The notes under the pieces are model-generated. The model searched no databases, had not been told where the DNA came from, and saw only the letters and a list, made by a program, of their open reading frames with translations. A DNA stretch of 64,000 nucleotides, taken from contig CAXXUH010000003.1 in the NCBI GenBank assembly GCA_963665405.2, positions 62,001 through 126,000 of the forward strand, in the 5' to 3' direction. The translations under genes were made by a program, and so were the position numbers. Source of the DNA: G963665405 sp963665405. GTDB lineage: Bacteria > Chloroflexota > Dehalococcoidia > Lucifugimonadales > G963665405. This document shows positions 8,353 to 18,100 of this stretch, piece after piece (the stretch's first letter is position 1; each line of letters starts with the position of its first letter).

Positions 8353-9204
8353 ATGAAGACGACCGAACACGGCATCGAGGACAGCAAAGACGTGGAGAAC
8401 GTCTACCACATGCGGCTCATGGCGCTGCTGAAAGAGCTGGTGCGGGACAAGGGCTTCAAGAGCGCGGCGCGGGTGCTGGAGACCGACCAGCGGACGGTGG
8501 CCGAGTGCGCGAAGACGGGGCAGCTGTCCCGGCGGGTTCGGCAGGCGCTGGAGCGGGCGTTGCAGGAGGGCGTCGGCTCGGCTGCGGCCCGGCAGCGGGA
8601 GCGCAACGACAGGCTGGAGAACCGGGTCGAGGCGCTGGAGAAGGGCCACGAGGTGTTGGAGAAGGGTCACGACTCGCTGGGCAAGGAGGTGCGCAGTCGA
8701 GTGGCCGCCGTCGAGGGCCGGGTCGAAGCCGTGCGTCGGGATGGCGCACAGGGGACCGGGGCCGGTCATGCCGGCGCCGGTCCCTCCCAGGCGGAAGCGG
8801 ACGGCTCGGAGAGGAGTGCGTCGGGCATGGGCAGGAAGCCGCCTCCGAGACCCAGGGTGCGGAGGGAGTACCCCGACCTGGTGACGCGGGAGCTCGCCGA
8901 GGACGACGAGGAGGTGTTCGGGGATGCGTGGCCGATGATCGTCGAGTGGCGGGGAATGAAGGCGTCGCACCCCAACGAGGGGAAGGGCCTGTCCTGGCTG
9001 CGCACCGAGGAGCGGTTCCTGGCGTTGGAGCTGGCCCTGCTCGAAGACCACGGCATGACGCTTCCCCCGGCTCGGTTTCCGCTGAGGGGCTTCGACCGCA
9101 ACGGGCAGGTCAACTGGCGTCAGACGACGCTCTTCGACACGCGGAGAGCGATCAGAAAGCGGGACCTTCTGAACAGGCTTAGCTTCGGACTCCTGTGGCG
9201 GTAG
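8353..9204 (+). CDS. Hypothetical protein with HTH-like N-terminus and coiled coil
   Basis: 283 aa, ATG at 8353 with a strong AAGGAG 12-17 bases upstream. Residues 20-70 (LLKELVRDKGFKSAARVLE, TDQRTVAECAKTGQLSRRVR) look like a HTH that senses or binds DNA. Residues 75-125 form a coiled coil with repeats (RVEALEKGHEVLEKGHDSLG). A Pro/Arg-rich linker follows, then a conserved-looking C-terminal part (DAWPMIVEWRGMKASHP, WLRTEERFLALELALLEDHG, RREIRKR-like end). It has the look of an element-borne regulator. No named family recognised. Confidence 0.7.
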   Translation: MKTTEHGIEDSKDVENVYHMRLMALLKELVRDKGFKSAARVLETDQRTVAECAKTGQLSRRVRQALERALQEGVGSAAARQRERNDRLENRVEALEKGHEVLEKGHDSLGKEVRSRVAAVEGRVEAVRRDGAQGTGAGHAGAGPSQAEADGSERSASGMGRKPPPRPRVRREYPDLVTRELAEDDEEVFGDAWPMIVEWRGMKASHPNEGKGLSWLRTEERFLALELALLEDHGMTLPPARFPLRGFDRNGQVNWRQTTLFDTRRAIRKRDLLNRLSFGLLWR

Positions 9205-9443
9205 CCGGGCCGGGAGTGCGAAGGGTTGGTTGTTAAGTTTTGTGAACGATTTGGCGGCGGTTCTGGAAAGGGGCGCCGCAGGCCCTCTTTTGCGGGTCTC
9301 GGGCCGTTGATAATGAGTGTGCTGTTAGGCTTTTTCCAAGGTTTCCGACCATAGAAATCTGGGTGCGTGATCCCTGTTGCACGGGTACGACCGGAGGATG
9401 ATTCGCTCTCCCCCGGTCTCCCACGAGGGTACTGCTCCTTTAG

Positions 9444-11091
9444 CCCGAATCCACCGAAGGTATGACGTTGCAGCAGCAGAATGGGTGATGAGGGGCAAAG
9501 GGAGGCGATGGTCCGGGCACGATTCGGGTAAATGGGGCCGGTGTCTGTCTTCAGCCGCCGCGGGGAGACCTTGTGACCGTCTGGGGACGTTGGGTAGGGC
9601 GAGATGGCGGGGAGAGGACGCGGCGAGAGGTGCTCGCGGACCGGACTGGCGCGAGTTTGCGGGGACGTTCGGTTGGGCGGATGGCGGGTCAGTTGCGGAC
9701 GGGCGCCGTCAGGCTGGGAGTGGAATCGCTCGCAGCCTGCCAGGGCGCGACTGAACTGGGTTTCCCAAGGCCAGCGCTGTGGCAGATGCAGGGTGAGGCG
9801 GCGTGCCGAGGGGGTGAGCCGTCCGGCCAGGGAGAAGAACCGTCGCCGAAGGGTCTTGGTGGTCGCGATCTGCTCGCCCAGACCGATCCGCGCCGTCCAG
9901 CGGGCCAGGTTGTGGGCCATCACCTGTACCGCCAGCCAAGCGCCGTTGGCGGCGAAGCGGCCGGACGGCATGTGGTTCAGACCGACGCCGTACTTGAGGT
10001 CTCGAATGGCGTTCTCGATCTCGGCGTGGCGGCGGTGGTCGGCCTCCAGTTCCAGGGTCTCTCCGTCCCGGCGGTGATGAAGCCGTGATAGCTGTAGGTG
10101 GCGAAGAGGGCCAGTTGGGAACCGGGCGTGGGCTTCACCCGCCGGACGATGAGCCGCACCGGTGCGGCGCCGGGCTCAGTCCGGAAGGGGGTGTAGGTGG
10201 ACTGCGCCACATCGGCGGCGCCGTCCATCCAGTAGGGGAGCGGCGTCCAGTCTGCATCGGGAATCGCCTCGATCAGGTTCCGCAGGCTTTTGTGCTGGCG
10301 GATGGTGATGGAGAAGCGGACATCCATCTCACGACAGGCGGCGACGAGAGCGTGGGCGTAGAAGCCGCTGTCGGCCCGCGCCGTAAGTTGCCCGCTGGCC
10401 CCGGCACGGCGAACCCGGCTCACCGTTTCACGCAGGAAGTGGGCGGCGCCCCCGGTGTTGGCGCGGCCCTCGCCGCAGCCGGGACATCAGCACGTCGCCG
10501 GTGCCGGCGGCGACGGCCAACAGGGGGTGATAGCCCCGCTTGCCATAGCCGTGGTGGCGCGCTCCCTCCTTGGCCAGTCCATAGGTCTCGCAGTGGTCGA
10601 GTCCAGGTCGATGGTCAGGGGCGAGTCGCCGGGTCCGGCCCCAGCGGCCCAGGCCCGGGCCAACAACTGGCGGCTCCGCGGTCGAGTTGACGGACATGCC
10701 CCCCCGGAAGCTGCGCAGGAAGGTCCCCAGGGTGGATGGCGCCTTGACCACGCAGCCTGAACACCGACCGTCCCACCAGCGCGCAGCGCATCGGCGTCGT
10801 CGATGCAGTCGCCGCCAGCCAGCGCGGAAGCGACCAGCGTCAGCATCTTGTCCCCCGTGTTCGCCGTCCCGGCGCGCCGCCGAGGTCAAGGTGATGGTCG
10901 ACGAGTTCTCGCAGGCCCAGGTGCCGGGCGAGGGTGGCCGGCACGAGCAGGCCGGCATTGGCCACCAGGCGATGGTCGTCAAAGAGGATGCGGATACGGT
11001 CGGGTTTGTTCTGTGGCAGCATCTATTGGGTGCTCCTTGCTTCCGCGCGGGTTTCTGTTCCAAAACCATTATCCCAGATTCAGAGGAGATC
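9444..11091. mobile_element. IS1380-type element, copy a (degenerate, right end lost)
   Basis: The left end CCCGAATCCACCGAAGG at 9444 is the same as in the two intact copies; the five bases before it are TTTAG. Similarity to the copies runs to the CAGATTCAGAGGAG at about 11091, then stops. About 60 bases including the right inverted repeat are missing. The 239 bases between the preceding gene and this element hold no recognisable gene. Confidence 0.85.
9709..11022 (-). pseudogene. IS1380-family transposase, multiply frameshifted
   Basis: It starts MLPQNKPDRIRILFDDHRLV at 11022 like the intact copies (441 aa) but carries several small indels relative to them, for example near 10860, 10740, 10600, 10470 and 10070. 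Only pieces such as the DSGFYAHALVAACREMDVRF region remain in frame. Nucleotide identity to the intact copies is otherwise high, so decay is recent. Confidence 0.85.
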
Positions 11092-11144
11092 GAAATTCGG
11101 GACGGAGTTGACGTTGGTCCTGGTCCGGAGTTGACGCTGGTCCT

Positions 11145-11330
11145 TCGCGGTCCAGTCCGGCGGTTGGAGTGATAAGCCCTTCGCCCGCTGGACACCCGTT
11201 CAGCGATTGGGGTTGATCGCTTCATCCCGCTGGACACCGGTCTGGCGGCTGGGGTTGATCCTTCCTTCCGCTGGACTCAGGTCTGGCGTTGGGAGTCGAT
11301 CGCTCTCGCCGCTGGACAACTGGGACGGAG
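11145..11330. repeat. Degenerate tandem repeat, 41-42-bp unit, about 4 copies
   Basis: CGCTGGAC recurs at 11186, 11228, 11269 and 11310 (spacing 42, 41, 41), each followed by a T/G-rich stretch (CTGGCG...TTGATCGCTTC). A more diverged copy precedes at about 11145. No ORF explains it. Confidence 0.75.
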
Positions 11331-11437
11331 CGCGCCTTGTGCTTCGTCCTCCACAAGTCGGTCGGAGTGCGTCTATCGCTCCGCCGACTCCTCATGCCCG
11401 CGGCACGGCTGACTGACAGCTAGGCCGCACCTTCGAC

Positions 11438-11790
11438 ATGCGCTGGCTTGCGACCGATGTTGCAGGGCAGCCGCCTCACCATGCGCCGGTCTGCCTCTCT
11501 GAGCGGAACCGGCCGCTTCACGTCTCGCAGTTCTCCCACTGACGCTACTCACCCTGGGCCGAGCTGCGTCTTCTCTCATGCGTCGGTCTGCGGTCACATC
11601 GTGGGCCGGCCGCTTAACCTCTCGCAGCTTCCCCCAACTCTGACGCTACGCACCCTGGGCAAGCTGCGTCTTTCTCCCATGCGCTGGCCTCTGATTAGGT
11701 CGTAGGACAGCCGCTCCCCTCGTAGCAGCTCCCCCGGAGTCGATTCCCCGACGAATCACCCTGGGCGAGCTGCGTCTTTTCTCACCCCCA
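11438..11790. repeat. Degenerate direct repeats, 101-106-bp unit, 3 copies
   Basis: The block CACCCTGGGC followed by AGCTGCGTCTT occurs at 11550, 11651 and 11757. Each unit also contains CATGCG, a GGCCGCT-like stretch, CTCGCAGCTTCCCCC and (in the first two) GACGCTAC. The DNA is T/C-rich on the plus strand and not convincingly coding. It lies directly upstream of the four-HTH gene. Confidence 0.75.
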
Positions 11791-11979
11791 CTCCGTCTCC
11801 CGCGTCAGGCTTCCGACCGTGGGCGGAGTGCGTCCAGCGTCAATCAACCCCATCACGAAGTACCCGCGCCACGGATGCCTGCACGGGTCAACAACTGAAA
11901 GGAGGCGTCTAAGCACGTCAACGAGGTCCATCGCCGCTGACGGCGGGGCCTCCGGGTCTCACAACACATCCCCATTCAC

Positions 11980-12012
11980 AAGGGCCGTCCTCGTTCGCCG
12001 GGGGCGGCCCTT
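11980..12012 (+). terminator. Strong hairpin, terminator or attenuator
   Basis: AAGGGCCGTCC (11980-11990) pairs over 11 positions (one G-U) with GGGCGGCCCTT ending at 12012, followed by TCTTCTTT. It stands 65 bases before the four-HTH gene, so it may end transcription from the repeat field or attenuate the gene. Confidence 0.6.
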
Positions 12013-12076
12013 CTTCTTTGCCCGCAACCGGGCGCAGGCCAAAGGCAACACAACACAACAGAAGGAGGACGGACCG

Positions 12077-13192
12077 ATGACGACGGCAACACAGACGACT
12101 GGAACTGGGACGACGAGGACGGCGGCGGAGAGCGAGCTGAGAGCTGCGGCAAGGCGGCGCGGGCTCACCATGAAGGAGCTTGCGGCCCTGATGGGCGTGT
12201 CGGCTGGCTACCTGTCGCAGATTGCGAACGGGAAAAGGCAGTGGACTCCGAAGATGCGCGAGAAGGTCGCGGCGGTCTTGGGAGAGGTCCCTGGGCAGGG
12301 GGCCGTCTACCGCCAGGGCGGTGTCGTCACCGGCGAGAGCAGCTTCATCAGGGAGCGCGCCCGCACCCTGGGCATGACCATGCAGGACCTGGCCGACCGC
12401 GTTGGCGTGTCCTACAGCTACATGACGCAGGTTGCCCGTGGCCGCCAGAGCATGGGCGTGAAGGTCCAGGCGCGGGTCGAGTCGGCGCTGAAGGCTCCGG
12501 CGAAGGTCGCGCCCGCACAGTGCGCCAACCGCCAGGGATGCGTGGTGAGCGGCGAGAGCAGCTACATCCGGGAGCGGGCCAGGGAGTTGGGCATGAGCCT
12601 GCGGGACCTGGCCGACCGCGTGGGCGTCTCCTACAGCTACATGTCAATGGTGGCGCGGGGTCATAGCAACATGGGCGTGAAGGTCCAGGCCAGGATGGAG
12701 TCGGCGCTGGAGGCTCCGGCGAAGGTCGCTCCCGCGCAGCCCGCCGGCATCGACCGGGAGGCCGTGTGGGAGCGGATGAACGCCCACGGCTTCAGCCAGA
12801 ACGAGGTCGCACGGCGCGCCGGCATCAGTTCCTCCAATCTCTCCCAGATCATGAACGGCAGGAACAACCTGTCGCCGGACGTGCTGAAGAAGCTGCACGG
12901 CGTCCTGTTCCAGCCCACGAGGGCGGAGCGGGTCATGCCCGCCGAGGTGAAGGTGCTGGGCTGGCGGAAGGGCGAGCGGAGCGGGATGGTCGTTCGCGGC
13001 GCCGGTGGGCCTGGGCGTGGCGCCAAGTCCGGCGGCGGCACCGTCAGGGTCGGCGGCCATGTGCCCTGGGGCGCGAAGGCGGAGTACGCCTACCGCGCCG
13101 GGTACGACGGCAGGGGCCGGGTGTCGGTGACCCACGTCGTCGAGCGGGGCTACTCCGCCATGCTGAAGCGGCCGGAGCTGGCCGCCGCATAG
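12077..13192 (+). CDS. DNA-binding protein with four tandem XRE-type HTH domains
   Basis: 371 aa. ATG at 12077 chosen because AAGGAGG lies 10-16 bases before it; the frame is open upstream, but that sequence is not protein-like. Four HTH_XRE units follow one another. (1) GLTMKELAALMGVSAGYLSQ at about residues 35-55. (2) GMTMQDLADRVGVSYSYMTQ at about 105. (3) GMSLRDLADRVGVSYSYMSM at about 180. (4) GFSQNEVARRAGISSSNLSQ at about 240. Units 2 and 3 are near-duplicates, with the linkers VKVQARVESALKAPAKVAPA and VKVQARMESALEAPAKVAPA. The last about 80 residues are Gly-rich with a short conserved-looking beta segment. XRE proteins usually have one HTH and dimerise; four in one chain suggests binding to repeated sites. 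The direct repeats just upstream are an obvious candidate target, by inference only. Confidence 0.85.
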   Translation: MTTATQTTGTGTTRTAAESELRAAARRRGLTMKELAALMGVSAGYLSQIANGKRQWTPKMREKVAAVLGEVPGQGAVYRQGGVVTGESSFIRERARTLGMTMQDLADRVGVSYSYMTQVARGRQSMGVKVQARVESALKAPAKVAPAQCANRQGCVVSGESSYIRERARELGMSLRDLADRVGVSYSYMSMVARGHSNMGVKVQARMESALEAPAKVAPAQPAGIDREAVWERMNAHGFSQNEVARRAGISSSNLSQIMNGRNNLSPDVLKKLHGVLFQPTRAERVMPAEVKVLGWRKGERSGMVVRGAGGPGRGAKSGGGTVRVGGHVPWGAKAEYAYRAGYDGRGRVSVTHVVERGYSAMLKRPELAAA

Positions 13193-13199
13193 AAGCCCA

Positions 13200-13237
13200 G
13201 GGGAGAGGCCGTCGTCGATGCGACGGCGGCCTCCCCC
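13200..13237. terminator. Terminator between convergent genes
   Basis: GGGGAGAGGCCGTCGTCG pairs imperfectly with CGACGGCGGCCTCCCCC over a 3-base loop. It lies just past the stop of the four-HTH gene, and a T6 run follows at 13260 after a short spacer. Confidence 0.65.
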
Positions 13238-13337
13238 GGCTTCCCATGTATGCCGCCCTTTTTTGTTGCCCGAATCACCGCCCGTCTTCGACATCCCCGA
13301 AGTAGGGGCAGCGGGCGCTCACGTCCGCGCGGCGGCG

Positions 13338-14279
13338 CTACCGCGCCGCCTGCCCCTCGCCTCCCTGCGTCCCCAGCGCCTCACGGGCCAACCCCCTCGC
13401 CGCCCGCGCCGCGCCGTTGCCCGGCTCGATGCCGATGATGGCCTCGAAGTCCTCGACTGCGCTCTCGAACCGGGCCGCGTACATGCGGGCGATCCCCCGG
13501 CTGTAGAGGACGTCCCTGTTCCGGGGGTCGAGGTTGATGACCCTGCTGTAGTCCTCTATCGCCAGCTCGTGCTGCTCCAGGCTGGTGTGGGCCAGCCCCC
13601 TGGCCGCGAGGGTCTCGGCGTTGCCGGGGTCGAGCTCCAGGGACCTGTCGAAGTCCCTGACCGCCTCGTCGTAGCGGCCCAGGCTGCCCAGGGCGACGCC
13701 CCTGCCCCGGAGCGCCGAGGCGTTGTCGGGGTCGAGTCCCAGCGCGGCGTCGAAGTCGCCGAGCGCGGCCTCGTGTGCGCCGAGATTGACGTTGGTGATC
13801 CCCCTGGCGTAGAAGGCGAGGCCGAACCTCTCTTCGAGCTCTATGGCGGCGTCGAAGTCGCTCATCGCCCCGGCCAGGTCGCCCAGCTCCGCCTTGCACG
13901 CCCCACGGCTGTAGTGCGTCACGGCGTCGCCTGGGGCCAGGCGGATGCCGGCGTCGTAGTCCGCCACCGCCAGGCGGTGCTCCTCCATCGCGGAGTAGGC
14001 GCGGGCTCTGTCGAGGTAGGCCCCGGCGTTGTCGGGCTCCAGGGCGATGATCCTGCCGTTGTCCTCCGCCGAGCGGCGGTGGTCCCCCAGCTCGGCGTAC
14101 GCCAGCCCCCTGCCGCCCAGGGCTTCGGTGTCGCGAGGGTTCGCCTCGATCCTCTCCGTCAGATGCTCGACCATCCGTTGAAGGCCCTCGCGACCCACTC
14201 CGTCTATCATCTTGCGGAACCTCTGGTACTCTTCTTCCGATGGCTTCCCCTGGTTCGTCCCGTCATGCTCCTCGTTCAT
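13338..14279 (-). CDS. Tetratricopeptide-repeat (TPR) protein
   Basis: 313 aa, ATG at 14279 behind GGAGGAG. From about residue 45 to the end it is built of seven or eight 34-residue TPR units with the usual spacing (for example GRGLAYAELGDHRRSAEDNG, DNASALRGRGVALGSLGRYD, YSRGIARMYAARFESAVEDF). No signal peptide, no enzymatic domain. TPR arrays hold protein complexes together; the partner is not apparent. It is convergent with the four-HTH gene. Confidence 0.85.
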   Translation of the reverse strand: MNEEHDGTNQGKPSEEEYQRFRKMIDGVGREGLQRMVEHLTERIEANPRDTEALGGRGLAYAELGDHRRSAEDNGRIIALEPDNAGAYLDRARAYSAMEEHRLAVADYDAGIRLAPGDAVTHYSRGACKAELGDLAGAMSDFDAAIELEERFGLAFYARGITNVNLGAHEAALGDFDAALGLDPDNASALRGRGVALGSLGRYDEAVRDFDRSLELDPGNAETLAARGLAHTSLEQHELAIEDYSRVINLDPRNRDVLYSRGIARMYAARFESAVEDFEAIIGIEPGNGAARAARGLAREALGTQGGEGQAAR

Positions 14280-14624
14280 GACGCTCCTCCTGTATGTCCT
14301 GGCGTTCTCCTATCGGGCTGGTCCCTCGTTGCGCGGAGGGCGGCCCTGGATGGCGCAGGCTACGGCCTGCGGCCCGGACCGCGAATCGGTCTCCACCGGC
14401 GGAAGTCCGCGCCGGGCCGTCCCCTCACGGCCTCTCCCCTCCGGCGTGGTCTTTGCCTCGGCTCCCTGCGGGACCGCCGCCAACGGTGCCTCTATGATGA
14501 TGCAGCCGCTCTCGTTAGGCAACGCCGACGTGACGGGTGCGGATGGGGAGAGGCCCGGCAATGTGTCGCCCTTTTTGCTTTTCCGGCCTCTGCGGTCGCA
14601 GGCGCTCGCCGGAGCGCCGACTCC
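14280..14624. other. Intergenic region, no gene seen
   Basis: 345 bases between the TPR gene start and the stop of the HTH gene. GC-rich with several short complementary stretches, but I find no convincing ORF, promoter or terminator. Confidence 0.5.
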
Positions 14625-14870
14625 CTAATCGGTGAACAGGTGGCCGAGGCCCAGGGGTCTTGCCAGGGCCACCAGCGCCATCATGTTCCGCATGCTGGGG
14701 CGGGCCCGCCCCTTCCTCCAGCGCCGCATCGTCTCGTGGTGGATGTCGAGACGGCGGATGATCTCCGCCCACGACAGGCCCGACTCCTCCTTGAACCGCT
14801 CAAGCCGCTCCGGGAAGTCGTGGGGGACTTGGTAGGTCACTCTGCTGTGGTGGATGCGCTGTCGAGGCAT
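14625..14870 (-). CDS. Small HTH regulator
   Basis: 81 aa. ERLERFKEESGLSWAEIIRR followed by LDIHHETMRRWRKGRARPSM is a helix-turn-helix with recognition helix HETMRRWRKG; a short hydrophobic C-terminal helix (MMALVALARPLGLGHLF) follows. It resembles the HTH of the gene at 7026-7352. It stands alone on the minus strand; target unknown. Confidence 0.7.
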   Translation of the reverse strand: MPRQRIHHSRVTYQVPHDFPERLERFKEESGLSWAEIIRRLDIHHETMRRWRKGRARPSMRNMMALVALARPLGLGHLFTD

Positions 14871-15103
14871 TGTCCGGTCCTTACGCAGGATGGCTGCAAT
14901 CTGCCTCCAACTGCGATGTCCGGGGCCGTACGGAATCCCCGGTCAGGACGGTACACGGAGGGCAGGCTCCGCAGTCAGCCCATCCCGGAGCCTTTTGGGA
15001 GGTTGCGGCGGCCTCCCACGCTTCATCCATCTGTGCGGCCTCTCTTGCGTTAAGAAGGGCGGCGCAAGCAGAAGATGCGCCGCCCCCCTTGTCGCGTCTC
15101 GGG

Positions 15104-18100
15104 CTAGGGACCGCTGACTGTCAGTTCCAGCTCGGTGGACAGCATCCTGCCGTCCTCCGTGCAGATCGCACCCTGGGCGTCGCAGTCCTCGGTGATTGGC
15201 AGGGTGATGGTGACCTGACCGTCGCTGTTGGGTCTCACCGTGATGCGCCAGCCTATGTTGCTGCCCTGCTCCAGCCGCTGCGCCTTCCGCACCGTTCCCC
15301 CGGTCACCGTGAAGGCGTGGTCCCGCAGCGTCTTGTAGCTGATGCCGAACTCCTCGCTGAACCGCAGCTCGAAGGTGAAGACGTTCTCTCCGTCGTGGGA
15401 CGTGGCGGCGTTCTCCAGGCTGGCGGTCAACGGCGGAGGCGGCAGACCCGCCACCGCATCCGTGGCCGCGCTGGTCAACTCCTCCCGGTGGCCCCGGTCG
15501 TCGGTGAAGCTCACCCGCACCTTGATGGTCTTGCCCACGTCGTCGGAGGCCAAGATGTAGGTTGAACCGGTGGCCCCGCCGATTTCCGAGTCCGCGCTGC
15601 CGTCGTTGGAAATCCACTGGTAGCTGTATGACACGCTGTCCAGCCCGTCCTCATCGGCAATACCGGAAGTGTCCGCCGTCAGGGTCTCTCCCACCAGGGC
15701 CGTGCCGATGATGGCGGGTTGGCCCGTGGCCGGGGAGTTGGACTTGGCTTCCACGGCGCCGGTGGCCGCACTGGTCAGCGACTCCTCGTTGCCTCCGCCG
15801 TCGGTGAAGGACACCGTGACGCTGATTGCCTTGCCCTCGTCTGAGGTGGCCAGGGTGTAACTGGAATCGGTTGCGCCGGATAGGTCCGTACTACCGGCCT
15901 GCCACTGGTAGGCGAAGGCCGCTTTGTCCAGCCCGTCCGCATCAGCGATTTCGGACACGTCCGCCGTCAGCAACTCGCCCACCCGGGCCGTGCCGATGAT
16001 GGTGAGCGCGCCCGTGGCCGACCTGTTGGGCCTCGCCTCCACCGCAGCCGTGGCTGCGCTGGTCAGCGTCTCCTCGTGGCCCGCGTCGTCGGTGAAGGTC
16101 ACCCTCACGCTGATGGTCTTGCCTTCGTCGGCGTCATCCGGCGTATAGCAGTTCAGGGTTTCCCCAGGTATGTCCACGCCGTCGGCCTGCCACTGGTAGC
16201 GCGGCGTGGCGTTGGTCACCCCGTCCAGGTCGACGATGCCGGACAGGTCGGCTGTCAGCTTCACGCCCACCTGCGCCGTGCCGGTGATGGCGGGCAGACC
16301 CGTGGCGGGGTTGTTGGCCTTTGCCTCCACCGCAGCCGTCGCCGCGCTGGTCAGCGACTCCGCGTTGCCTGCATCGTCGGTGAAGGTCACCGTGACGCTG
16401 ACGGCCTTGCCTTCGTCGGCCTCGGCCACGGTGTAGGCGTCACTGGTGGCGCCGGGGATGTCTGCACCATCGGCCTGCCACTGGTAGCTGTAAACGGCGT
16501 TGCTCAGGCCGTCCGCGTCGGCGATGCCCGACCTGTCCGCCGTCAGGGTCTCGCTCATCTGAGCCGTGTCGCTGATGGTCGGCAGACCCGTGGCCGGGCT
16601 GTTGGCGGCCTGCGCCTCCTCCGTCCCGGGTTCCACGGCGCCCGTCGGCTCGCCGGTCAGCGACTCGGCGTTGCCCGCGTCGTCGCTGAAGCTCACCGTG
16701 ACGCTGATGGCTTTGCCCATGTCGTCAACCACCGGCGTGTAGGTAGAGGCCGTCGCGTCCAGGATGTCCGCATCTCCGGCCAGCCACTGGTAGGTGAACG
16801 ACACGTTGTCCAGCCCGTCGGCGTCGGCGATGCCCGAAGTGTCGGCAGTCAGGGTCTCGCCCACCTTGGCGGTTCCGGTGACGGCCGGCGCGCCCGTGGC
16901 GGGACTGTTGGGCTTCGCCTCCACAGCGCCCGTCGGCTCGCTGGTCAGCGTCTCCGCGTTGCCCGCGTCATCGCTGAAGCTCACCTTCACGCTGATGGCC
17001 TTGCCCTTATCGGCGCCGGCCAGGGTGTAGGCGCTGCCGGTTGCGCTGGAAATCTCCGCACCATCGGCCTGCCACTGGTAGCTGTAAACAGCGTTGCTCT
17101 GGCCGTCCTCGTCGGCAATCACCGACGTACCCGCCGTCAGCGTCTCGCCCACCCGGACCGTGCCTGTGATGACGGGCGCGCCCGTGGCCGGGGTGTTGGC
17201 GGCCTGCGCCGCCGCCACAGGGGCCGTGTCGCAGCCGGTGCCGGTGTCGTCGGACTCGGATACCGAGACCCGGTAGACCCCGGTCCCGTCGCCCTCGGCC
17301 CTCACCGCCACGCTGTGCGGCGCACTGTGCTCGGCGGTCAAGACGTAGGTGGTCACCCCCGGGTCGTCGTAGGCGCCGGAGCATTCGAGGTCCTCGGCGT
17401 AGACGAACACGCCGTACAGCCGGACCTGCTCCAGGGCGCCCACGTCTCCGTGGCCCGCCACGTCGATGCGGTAGGTCCGGCCCCGGCTCAGGTTGACGCC
17501 GAAGAAGTCGCGGTCGCCGGGCTTTTCCACCACGCCGGTGGCGGAGCCGCCGACGGTGACCCGTCCCCAGTTCCCAGTCCCCCAGATCTCGTTCACCGTG
17601 TAGTCGTCGGCCGGCACCGTCCCGGCCGCGCCGGTCAGCGTCTCCTCGTTGCCGTCGTCGTCCGTGAAGGACACCGCAACGCTTACCGCCTTGCCCGCGT
17701 CGTCGTCGACCAGCGTGTAGGTGGAGTCCGTCGCGCCGGAGATGTCCGCGCCGCCGGCCTGCCACTGGTAGCTGAAGACGGCGTTCTCCAAGCCGTCCTC
17801 GTCGGCGATGCCGGAGGTGTTCGCGGCCAGGGTCTCGCCCACCCGGGCCGCGCCGGTTATGGCGAGCGCTCCCGTGGCCGGGGTGTTGGCTTGCGGTTCC
17901 GCCGCAGCTGTGGCCGCGCTGGTCAGCGATTCTTCGTTGCCCGCGTCGTCGGTGAAGGTCACTGCAACGCTGATGACCTTGCCCTCGTCGGCGTCGGTCA
18001 GCGTGTAGGTAGAGCCGGTGGCGCCGGGTATGTCCACGGCGTCGGCCTGCCACTGGTAGCTGAAGACGGCATTGGCAAGCCCGTCAGCGTCCGATATGCC

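Noticed and set aside
11145..11790. Possible CRISPR array
   Set aside because: Units are 41 bp and 101-106 bp and degenerate throughout, with no conserved repeat alternating with unique spacers and no cas genes.
13218..15053. 611-codon plus-strand frame
   Set aside because: Antisense of the TPR gene and the small HTH gene; no domain of its own.
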